A stretch of DNA of 59,773 nucleotides, taken from assembly GCF_000003815.2 (NCBI RefSeq), contig NC_049981.1, forward strand, positions 15,486,106 to 15,545,878, given 5' to 3'. This DNA is from Branchiostoma floridae (Eukaryota; Chordata; Leptocardii; Amphioxiformes; Branchiostomatidae). Shown here one piece after another: positions 28,801-39,700 of the stretch. The notes beneath the pieces are model-generated. The model did no database searches, had not been told where the DNA came from, and saw only the letters and a list, made by a program, of their open reading frames with translations. Positions within the stretch are counted from its first letter, which is position 1, and every line of letters starts with the position of its first letter. Position numbers and translations under genes: made by a program.

Positions 28801-29132
28801 TCATAATCAAGTTACTTGAGTAATTGCTCTATGGTGTAAATTATGACATCTTTTTCCTGAAATCTTTACTCTATGCAGGGGCCTTACGTGACGTCACTGG
28901 TAGCTATGATGCAACATTTCTGCTGGGTGGGGCATGTGTTCTGTTCGGAGGGCTGATTCCATTTTCACTGCACATGCGAGTGTTTACTCAATACAAGGTC
29001 AAACAAACAAACAAACAAACAAAGGAGGACATCATGGATGACACAGGCATGGTGGACACAGCAGCACTGAATGATAATGAACCTGCTCCTCCAGATAGAC
29101 CAATGATAGTAACAAAAGAAACATCATTATGA
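25855..29132 (+). CDS. SLC16 (monocarboxylate transporter) family protein, four exons
   Basis: Exons 25855-26080, 26815-26958, 27452-28297 and 28879-29132 join in frame (all introns split a codon after base 1) to give 489 residues. SLC16 proteins are 12-transmembrane major-facilitator carriers of the plasma membrane that move lactate, pyruvate, thyroid hormone, creatine or other small solutes. The family signature DGGWGWVV is at residues 17-24 at the start of TM1. Helices 1-6 are followed by a polar cytosolic loop at about 204-245, then helices 7-12. The helix-8 arginine, important in MCT1 (R313), corresponds to R311 in GMFGRGIAG. Residues 438 onward form a hydrophilic tail ending ETSL, a class I PDZ-binding pattern, and part of it is coded by an AAAC microsatellite (29001-29023). 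Which SLC16 subfamily, and hence which substrate, cannot be settled from the sequence. Confidence 0.93.
27000..27240 (+). mobile_element. SINE-like repeat, family 2, in SLC16 intron 2
   Basis: B-box-like TTTTGGATTCAAATCTTAGC near 27035 is followed by GCGGTACCTGGCTTTGGTAA and GGATGGGATGTAAAGTTGGA, as in the copy at 8515-8865. Confidence 0.6.
28380..28520 (+). repeat. Repeat family 4 copy
   Basis: TTCATGACAAGAAATTGAAG, AATGATAGATCTAA and CAATGAGTGGGATGGAAAAA, then TTTAAAGCTGGAGACA; matches 32440-32573 and, partly, 21398-21502. It lies in SLC16 intron 3. Confidence 0.7.
29001..29023 (+). repeat. AAAC microsatellite inside coding sequence
   Basis: About six AAAC units (the last incomplete) encode the KQTNKQTK part of the SLC16 C-terminal tail. 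Unit length 4 is not a multiple of 3, so a single-unit change would shift the last 35 or so codons and remove the terminal ETSL motif. Confidence 0.9.
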
Positions 29133-29297
29133 GTTTATCATAATTTTTTATGAAGATTGTAATGATTGTGATAAGTGATATCCTGTTTTGATATGAGAGT
29201 GGGACAAAACGTTTCACAGCAGAATAGACCATTTTACAAAATTTTACAAATATTTATGAAAACAAGGACTGGGTTAAGGAAATGCATGTAAAAATTT

Positions 29298-29303
29298 AAT
29301 AAA
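29298..29303 (+). terminator. Candidate poly(A) signal of the SLC16 gene
   Basis: AATAAA lies 166 bases after the stop codon at 29132. This is a usual spacing for a short 3' UTR. Confidence 0.5.
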
Positions 29304-30483
29304 CATTGTTAGGAAAGTTGTAAGCAAGGGTGCAAGCAAGGGTGCCATAAAAGGTGTTTGGGTTAATATCAAGTTTATTTTAGCAATTCTAGTTTTGCCC
29401 AAAGCACCACCAAGATTTTGGAAATTGATCTATTAACGTGCCTGAATGTCTTTATATTTTGTCGCTGTTGTACAAACTATTAAAATGTGCAATAAGCAAC
29501 ATTTTTAATAGAATAGTTCTTTTGAAAACAATGTACATTACGATTTCTTATCATCTAGGAAAGAATTTGTAAAGTTACATTTTTTGTCATAAGTGCCACA
29601 ATCTAGCAGTTTGGTTGCCAAGGTATTTTATGGGTATTGTATTCATATCCATGTGCAATTCAATATAAAACCCAATACAAAAGTTGGAAACTAGGCATTG
29701 GTCATTCATATCTCTGTTGTTACTTTCTGTATGACAAATCTTTAGAAAAAACATATTCATCATCCTTTACAATGATGTCCCTTTGGTTCGGTTCTTAATT
29801 CGATTAGGTAATGCTAGTTCTTGTTCATTGCCATTGACTGCTTATGCTAGTTCACCTTTATTTGCTGGTTGAGTGTAATATTTTCAAATTATTGTTAAAA
29901 AAAATTTAAATCCACTCACCATCCACTGTGAAAAAAATCCACTCATCGTCCACCGTCTGTCAATTAGATACCTCTAAGTAACCAGTTTTAAAATAACGGT
30001 TATTGTTTACCCCGCGGATAAAGGTGAACTAGGCTATTAGCCAGATTAATCTTAGCGTTCAGCAGTAAATGGCAAATGGCACACCAACCACACAACTTTG
30101 TTGCAATACTATTCTTTTCCGATAGAGGACGCTGCTGTCTATGCAACAAAAGCAGCTTCACTGCTAACATAGAACTTTATCAGGTAGTCACTGGAAATAC
30201 TACTAGAAGCGTATACATGAACCATCATTTTAGTATTCGATAGGAAATTCATGGGACTAAAGCCATTAGAACAAAAAAGAAATAGCAAGGTCGCTTTGGT
30301 ATGACTGACGTAAAAATGACACCATCCATATGCAATGTATAGCTAGGTTAGCCTTCCTTAGTTCCTATTTTTTATAGACAAAGTCTGGTATCAATTTCTT
30401 GACAAACGTGTGATATCAACAGCGCATTTAAACCGAAATGCTGTTGTTTTGGTTACTGCCTGCGTTGCAGATGTTGCATCACT
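29304..30483. other. Intergenic region between the SLC16 gene and ATOS
   Basis: No gene seen. It contains the miniature element at 29847-30032. GC content rises toward the ATOS promoter. Confidence 0.5.
29847..30032. mobile_element. Miniature inverted-repeat element (CTAGTTCACCTTTAT ends)
   Basis: Starts CTAGTTCACCTTTAT and ends ATAAAGGTGAACTAG (15-bp exact inverse). The right arm has ACCCCGCGG inside it, as in the copies at 6837 and 35655. Non-coding. Confidence 0.8.
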
Positions 30484-30748
30484 GTCCACGTGCACGTGAC
30501 AACCACGTGGAAGATGTAAATATTAGTCCCAGCTGATCGGCGAGGTCAGCGTTAGGCCACGCCCTCCTGCATACTTAATTAGCCAAGATGGCAGCTGATC
30601 GACTTCTTGCATCATGACAGCAGCGCCCAGACATCCCGTCTTCCTGCGGCAAGATCGCCCGCTTTACGTCTCAAAGATGACACATTTCCCGTGTCAAGAC
30701 GTCTAGGAAGAACCCCTCGACAAACCTTGACGGAGATCAGAGCGAAGG
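30484..30748 (+). promoter_or_regulatory. Probable ATOS promoter/5' UTR with three CACGTG E-boxes
   Basis: Canonical CACGTG boxes lie at 30487-30492, 30493-30498 and 30504-30509, about 240-262 bases upstream of the ATOS start codon. The segment is more GC-rich than its surroundings and has an AAGATGGC (YY1-like) site near 30584. No TATA box is seen. CACGTG is bound by bHLH-ZIP factors (USF, MYC/MAX, MITF/TFE) and CLOCK-type factors; which acts here is unknown. Confidence 0.55.
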
Positions 30749-33700
30749 ATGAAGCCGAAAGACGGTGAGTGGATTTTTTCTGGGGAAGGTTTGAGGGTAG
30801 GTCAGTCGCCCAGGCTTGCCCGGGACCACGTAAACTTACCCGTCTATTTTGAGTGGTAATTTGCCGGTAAAGTCGTCTATTTCCCTCCTTATTTCCTTGC
30901 CTGTATTCATCAACTATCAGTGATATTTTCAGGTAACATCTGGTTGCTTTGAAAAATTACAATACGTTACAGAAGTACAATGATTTTGAGGATTGTTTTT
31001 TACCCATCTGATTTGTTTTGGGTGTTACCAAAACCGCCGTCTATTGACATTCAAATTTTCTCACTAACGTCAAAAGAAAGGCAACAAACGGGAAAGGCAG
31101 CTTGTCCCTTTGCGGTGTCACATCGCTTTGCCAGGCCTTGAAAAACCTATCATCCATTACAGGTCAACAGGCATTTGACGTACGCTGCACGTTTTTTGCT
31201 CATTATCATTGTGCAATTCCAGGATATTTTGAGGATGTGGGGCGGGTTGCGGGTAGATGAGTCATTTGATATGGATGGTTGAAGATCTGGAAAGGATCTT
31301 GATCACAGTAACTGTTACATGTACTAGATCGCGGTGGGATCACTTTGAAATAAATTACAAGAGAAAAAAAAAACAGGTCACTTATAGTACTGCTGCCGTA
31401 TTTCATTTATTATATCATGCAAAATGCCCCTGCTTTTGATTTTTTTACTTTATACAGCAATATAATGCTCAAAATACAATCATCATTTAGATATAATCAT
31501 CTGGTGTATTTTGCCAGCCAGTAGATATGACCAAGAAATTGTCTCGCTGCTCTCGCACATTGTATGATTCAATGTGTTTTTAAATGCTTGAACGGAACAG
31601 GAAAATATCCACTGTTACAGATGAAAACTTTTAGAATTATCAACAAAGCAACCTACAGAAAATTCTCTGTCATTACCATCAAATTAAAATTTAAACTAGT
31701 TTTACTACACTACTTATAACGCAAATTCAGTCATTAAGCCTGACACATCGCTTGTGCTGTAAAGAGCTTTCACGATTCACGATGAAAAATGCATCGTTTG
31801 CGATTCACCGATCAATAAACCAGGAGCAGGACAAGGTCTTGTGAAGGGCATATATTGAAAGCATACAGTTATATTTGTATATTTTATATACAGTGACATT
31901 TCGATATTTAAGTACTACTAAACAGACCTACGTCTGCGTTATTTCTTCAACTTCTACTTCAAGAGGGCAAAAGTACAGTGTGTATCAGACATTTAAAAAA
32001 AATTTCAATTCAAGGCCATTTCACTACTAACAGTAAATTTGATTTTGAATACATTTTTGTTGGGACTCCACATGATATTCAGCATCTTTTTGTCTTGTAT
32101 TCATATGTAACATATGTATATTTGATGATGTTGAAATTCATATGAATTTGCAGTGTAATCATTTAACAGCATTTATTTCCTAAAAATGGAAAAGAGATGG
32201 TGCATATCTACACATACATAGTTTCCCTTGGGAAGAATTCCTCTGAATTTCACTCAGCATTCCATAGGTGTTCCATATGGCAAAGGTTTGAATATCCCAT
32301 GACAGTTCCAGTATTCTAATGTACTGGATCATGTACACTTGTGGGATGTGTAGTCTAGTGCTCGTATGTCCAGTGGAAATTTGCTTGTTGGAGACAAAAA
32401 ATTATTCCCATCCGTCCAAAACATAGTGAACTTCATCAGTTCATGACAAGAAATTGATTAGAATGTATTTTTTGTCAGCTTAGAATGACAGATTTAACAA
32501 GGAAAATTAACAGTATGCACTCCCATGATAACAATGAGTGGGATGGAAAATAATTAAATCTGGAGACATGTGTACACACATGTAAACAACTGAAAACAGC
32601 TGTACTTTATTGCATGTATTTACATACTCCAACCCACTTGGGCTAAGACTTAAGTGGATATGTGCCACACCCAAATATCATATCAACTTAATACAAAGTA
32701 TTTTACAGAATGATTTGGCAGTATGACTATAAATTGATGAATATCTGAAAATCACTTCTTGAACTATCAAGAATGTAGCCTGGGTAGTGGGTACCATCCT
32801 ATTTCTACCGGGGCTCCGGTAGAAAATATAGGATGGTACCCAGGCTATCAAGAATGCACCAAAACATAATGAAAAAGATTATAATTTGATTGCTATTTAG
32901 GCAGGGAAATATATTATACATAAAAGTTTTCATTTTCCTCGCTTTGTATTATGTTTGTCCTTGCGGTTTTATGTTCCCAATGGTGGCTTTTGCCTAATGG
33001 TGCAGTCCATATTCATCCGTGGCATGAGAATGCCTCACTGCAAATAGCTGGCTATGTTCTATCTTGGTCATACAGAGCTTGATGTCCAAGCAGTTTTAAA
33101 TTTGATACAAGGTATTCCCTCAACCATTCAAACTAAAAAAATCCAAATAAGGGACCAGCAGTATTTTTTATGTGTGATGTGTTGTTTGTTACACACCTCA
33201 TGTGAAGATCCCTAAATTTGATAAGTAAATTATGTAAATACTAAACACAGCACTAGCTTAGATCATATATATTGTACACAGCACACACAGTATTGTTGAA
33301 TTTTAATATGTTTACACTTTTACAGTTCTCCTATTTTCATGATGACCTCTCTGTTGTGACTCCTGATGCCACGAGTATGCATTTACAATTAATGATAATG
33401 TACTACAGAATTGTTACAAACCTGAAGTCAAAAACACTTGCAAATGAAAATAGTAATTGCAAAAGTTTAGTCCTTTTGAGAAGATGAATTCGCGAATTCT
33501 TGGTCAGGCTAGTCAGCATCCTGTTCAAGTGTTGTCCATCCAAGCCTGTACTGACTGGACTGCACGTTGCTTACTTCTGAGATGGAAGGGATCAGGTGTA
33601 TCAACGTGACACATGGACACATTATATTTATTTCAATTACAAAGTGGCTTGTTTAGACAGAAGAATGAAAACTACATGTACAGCTGTCATAATCTATAGC

Positions 33701-36700
33701 CATTTTCTATTTATTGAGATTGAAGTAGTAGTAATTTAGAGGCATGCTACTGAGAAAATTATTTAAAATTAATTCCAATTATTTCTATCCCTATCCAGTA
33801 CATTTTATGTATGGCTGGGGACTATGGCAGGTCTGGGACTGGGTACTTGATACTGCTGTCACGGACAGATTAACAAGGGTAGATAATGTAGAGTAGAGTA
33901 GAGTACAGTATGTTAGCAATAGCACACCCCTATGTTCTATTGTTAGTCCCCCTATACATGTTTGAACATACATGTACATTCTCACCATAAGATCATGGAC
34001 CAACACCCCCCACCCCTAATCCTAACCCTGGCCTTAAACATTCTGTGGTGAGAAGCAGACAAGAAGGTGTTCGTAATTCAAGGAGTGATTTGTTCAGTCA
34101 CCAGATACAACCTTTGACCTCTCTCTGTTTGTTGTGGCTGCAAGGTTACCACAGCTGACTGTTCATTCGGGCGTTCTTTAAAGGGGGTCCATTATGGCTG
34201 AATAAGCACCTTTGTGGCACAGAAAATGACCTTCAGAATAATGACCTTTGGCAGGAATAGAGTCTAAGGACAGCCAGTTGATTTGGAAGGTGATAAAAGT
34301 GTTGTTCTTTCAAGTCTTAGGCCCAATCTACACACAGTTTTTACCGATATCTGTGGGGATGTCGGGAGGGATCTAGAACGTAGGGGGCCGGACACCCATG
34401 GCGCTTGCAGTCATAAACATATAGCGCGATTTTCCAAATGGCGTTATATGCTAATGAGCCTTCCCGAAGTCGGGAAGCATCTACACGCGCGCGAAGCTGT
34501 CGGGGACCCCTGCTAAGCTATCTGTAAGATATCGTACGAATGGTCCGGACCTTTCGGGAGAAATTTTCCCGATATCGTAAAGGCGATATAGTAGTTCCAT
34601 CTTGACGATGAAAAAAAGCTGTCGGCGAGAGGTTGTAGGCTAAGTGTTTATAGATTTGCGGTAGAAATAATTGTCTACTAATTCATTGAAAACACATATT
34701 TGCAGTGTCATAAATTCTTGGTGAGAGAGGTCTCAATGAAAATTGCGAGAATGAACGGTGACCACAAAAGTTTCAACATTGACTTATAGTTATACTAGAC
34801 TCATCAAGATTTAGTCTACTCTTTAGTCTACAGCAAAAGTCATTGCTACATATAAGGAAAGCAACACTGGCCATATGTGTGGGTGATATCTCACCATGCA
34901 TATTTTAATGACATATAAGTCTTACATCAAGACTGTTAAGAGCCTATTTATAAACACGATGGAGTGTTTATTTCCAAGTTGTCATCAGTGCCCCCTACCA
35001 TCAATTACACTCTACTGTTTTTAGCTCGCTCTTTTTAACAAGCTGTCATGCAAACCCTCTTAAAGGTGCTGAATCTATGGCTAAGAGTAATGTTTTTGAC
35101 CTCGGAAAGCACATCTGCACTGTCAAGGTCACAGAAAGTTAAACCAGTGTCTTAAAGTAGGCTCCACATCTGTGAAGGAAAATTGACACCAATTAACTTG
35201 TTGTTTAGAGAGATGCTGCCACATTTTTGTTAGTAGATAATACTCATAGTTAATAGTGTTAAATGCCCTAACGAGCCCGTTAGTCGGTAAATGGCTTGAA
35301 GACATATTACCGTAATACAGTATCCTGTTAGATTAATCATCTGAAATAAACAGTCATTTGCAATCATCATTTTGATGTTTTAATTTAAGTCACTTGAATT
35401 GACTACGTTTTATTTTGTGAAGTGAGTTAGCCTTCAGCCTCTCACTTGCTGGGTTGGACAAAAGGTGAGGTACGTAACCTATATGCATTGTTTTCAAAAA
35501 GTGTATTTGGGAATGCCATTTCAATGAATCCGATTGTGATTTCAAATTGCAATATTATTGTAGTATGAAACTGCTGTTTGTCAATTGGATTTTCCTACAT
35601 ACCTTGTTCTTGTAAACAATGGATACAGGTTACCTCACAGATAAAGGTGAGCTAGCCTTGGGTACCCTTGTTTCCCCTTTTCCCCTTAAATTTCTGTTCT
35701 GGGACAGAGGGACAGCTTATCCAAGGCATCCCTTGTCGAGAATATACTGTATACTAATGTGCATACATACGTGACCCTACTCAAACATCTGGGTGCAACA
35801 CATAAGTCCAATTTTGGGGACACAAAAGCCAGTATTTCAGCTCTGTATAAATATCATCCAACACACCTGCCTCTGTCAGGTGTAAGTGGTGTCTTTGAAT
35901 AAAGGTCACCTCGCTTTAACATTGTCCTTGACTGGATTGGGGACAAGGCTCCAGCGTCACAAACATGTGGCTAATATTTTGTAAGTCTTATGCTGTAGAC
36001 TTATTTAAGCAGTTTCAAGCCACAGGCCAATGCAATATTAAAGTCAAATCTGATTAACTGATCTAAAACTAAAAGGAGCACCTATAATTCGTCAGATGAT
36101 CGCTTCAGTGGATTCTAGACAGGCACGAATTATAGCTGATTATGTCACAAATACTAGACAGGTAAGTTGTTTTTGATTACATTATTATAGACATGATGTA
36201 TTTTGTACCTATTTACAACGAAAGGTGGATACAAGAGTTGAAAATGAAATAGCAGAGCAGGTTTTCCAATTTTTTTGTTCCGGTAAAAATTATAGACTTA
36301 CATGTTTAAGGACAGTGAATTTAGATATAGACAAAATGGCCTCCAAAAAGATGATATGAAATACTCTAAAACATATGTAAGTTAAAAATACTGTCATAAT
36401 ATGACATTTTCCTATCTTGTTGGTATGTTAGTGTTACTGTTGCCTGGTGAGGACTGTATTACCATCAAGATTTTGACTCGAGTCCACCCAGCGAGCGGCG
36501 GGGAATGTTTACTGGATGCTTTCACAGGCCGGCAGTAATTCAGAAGGGGTCTGCCTATAGTATACACCGCAAACGACCGCAAACGAGCACAAACGGGTCT
36601 ATTATGCAGTATTCATGAGACAATGGCCTTGTTTGACGCTCTAGTCTAGATACACTGTCTATGCAATGATAGATTAAAAAACAAGGCAAATTATAAGTTA

Positions 36701-39700
36701 CCAGTTTTGTTTAGTTATTCCGCTTGTTTCAAGTTCGAAGGGATTTCTGGCCGCCATCTTGGATCATCCGCATCAGGGGTCTTAGAAAGTACCTTCATGG
36801 CTTGGCGCAGGTGCTTTTGACAGCTAAAAAATGTAAAAAATCCACGACGGCAGGATTCCAGTGCCCATCACTCGTCTATGCATACGGCTAACACTCGCTT
36901 TCACGGGGGGCTGGAGCCGGGCATGCTTGACACTCGCGCTTGGCGCTCGGTCTCGCAACCCATAACCCTAGCTAAAAAATGTCAAAAACTGCGGCTACAT
37001 CATCAGAGCTATCGCTCTTCATCTCCCTAATTTTGAAGATAATCTCATTCACTTTCGACTCAAAAGATAGTGCCAAAGTGCAGATTTCTCCATCCAGACC
37101 CCGTGAGACGGAAGATCCAAGATGGCGGCCANNNNNNNNNNNNNNNNNNNNNNNNNNNNNNNNNNNNNNNNNNNNNNNNNNNNNNNNNNNNNNNNNNNNN
37201 NNNNNNNNNNNNNNNNNNNNNNNNNNNNNNNNNNNNNNNNNNNNNNNNNNNNNNNNNNNNNNNNNNNNNNNNNNNNNNNNNNNNNNNNNNNNNNNNNNNN
37301 NNNNNNNNNNNNNNNNNNNNNNNNNNNNNNNNNNNNNNNNNNNNNNNNNNNNNNNNNNNNNNNNNNNNNNNNNNNNNNNNNNNNNNNNNACGAGTAGAAT
37401 CCCCTGCATGCGACCAGATCTGTAACCACAGTCTCACAATTAATCATCATTTATCATCCAGCCAAGTAGAATCTTTGCAGGGAAAGGTTGTCGCCTGCCA
37501 GGTGTCAGTTTCTTCCCCTGACAGGGATGGTCAACAGGGGTGGTCACACCTCATTAAGGTCTGCCATGTGTCTGTCTGTCTTCAATTACATGTACTAAGG
37601 AGGTTTAAAAAATGTATTTTCACTGGACCTTTATCTATTCCCTTTGTCCAAACAGATAGGGAAATTTGAGAGTATACATGATATATTGGTTTGGCCAAGG
37701 AGATTTCATGTATAGGAAATAACCTCCTTGGTATAGTATGGTATGGTATGATAAGCTATGACAGCACGGTAAGTGGAGGTCCAGTAGGCAGTAACAAAAC
37801 TTATGTAACATGTCTTTTTAGACAACAATATTGCAGCCCCTGTGACAGTGAACAAGTAGGCCTTTATAAAAAAAGTGGTAGGGTGGAAAGAAAACAGTCT
37901 TGAGGTACGATCTTGGTGTACGATCTTGGTGTTGGAGAGCCGCCTGCACTATTTCCACTTTCAGTTCAATTTCACCCATTTTGTCACACACTTGTACTTT
38001 ATACTTATTTGTGGTTTATTTTTTTCGATTTAAATGGTAATTTGGGATTAATCAGTTATTTTTCCATTGTTCTTACAATAAGAAGGCATAATTACTTTTT
38101 TGTCTGTGTAACTTGGTTTCAGTATTGAATTAATTTTGATAATCCTTATGTTGCAAGTTTGATTAACTCATTTTTTTGGCATTTAAAACTTGTTCTTCAG
38201 CAGTCATGCCTGACAAGGCTGGAGGTACAAGAGCCGAGTCTGAATAAAGCAGCTGTCAGTAGCAAAAAAAATTATGTGATTTGTCCTCCTATCCCAAGAA
38301 CCACCACATCAATGTAGGCCTTTCACCATATTTAAAGCAAGATTGTTTTTTCTTTTAAATTACTGTATTAAAATATGATATTCCAGGTTATCAATAATGA
38401 TTATTAGATTTTTTGCTTCTACTACCAATTTTTATAGTGGTGCTCCTAGATTTTTGCTGGTGCTCCTAAGTTTTAGGAGTTAGGAGCGCGGTGCTCCTAG
38501 GCCAAAAAGTTAGTCTGGAGCCATGCTAATATTGTTACAGTGTGTTTTTCAGATAAAGTTAAAAGAACCCTGTAAAGTTCAGGGTAAAGCCACAAGTACA
38601 ATGTATGGTTCCTGTATTCTCCATCTGGGTCCCAAGCTAAATCATTAACCTTGAAGCCTAATTCACAGCTGTCTCAATGCCTTCCTAAGCAAATAACAAG
38701 CAGAAGTTTTGTTGGGGGGTGCTGGCAATAGTAATGACACTGGGATTTCTTCCCGCTGTCTAGTCCTTAACCCATGAGGGAGGTAGCTGTAAGAAATTCT
38801 GCCCCAACTGAAACCTTTTCTTGGAGTATGGAAAAGAACTCTTAAACCTGACCCTGAATCACTGTGATTTTCACTGTTATGTAACCATTTACATTTTCAT
38901 GTAATGAAATAATGAACTCAACAGTCCAAACCAATCTTCTTCACAGCCCTTTCACTGGTGTGGTCTGGTCTGCTGGAGGATCAGTCTGCAATGTATATGA
39001 CAGCAAGACATTGTTATACAGACTAAAATGTAGTACTACACAGCTTCCTTGTGTTTTCATAGCTTATCCAAAAAAATAATTCTGTCACTCTTTTCTGAGA
39101 CTGAGCTCAGTAAAAGTCATTGGATGAAATTAAAGGACTTCAGAATCTCTTGGCTGTCTAAAAGCATTTCATCTACTGGTATGTTTCACTGAAGTGCATC
39201 AACATAGCAGCGGGCACCCCAATGATGCCACATGAATATGCTCTGTACTATCGTGTAGGTCAACTGTGTTTCTTTAATAAAAAGTGTTACTGTTAGGGGA
39301 TGAATACATGATGAAGGAAATTAAGGGGGCTAAGATGGGAACTTGAAAGATGTCCAGGATTGAACTACTACTGGTAGTATATATTACCATTTCAAGACAT
39401 GCAGCAGTTATTGTAATAGCCATAGTGTAGAGGCCAAAATATTGATTTATTTCAGTAAGTTAATTGTCTGGTCCGACTATATCATATACACATCAATCGA
39501 TAACCTATTATGCTGATCTCAAGAGGATAGAAACATATTCAGACCATCATACTGTAGATTTTAGCCCATAAAATTTTGATGCGATAGTCTTTCTTGCCAA
39601 GAAATAGGTATCTTTTATGTAGAAGGACACTTGAGATTTATTGGAAAGATGGAGATGTTTAAGTGGGAGTCTTGCAGCCGCACTCTCTGAATAATTCATA

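Noticed and set aside
36972-37669. Frames of 125-199 residues across the gap
   Set aside because: Most of their length is N; flanking coding potential is nil.
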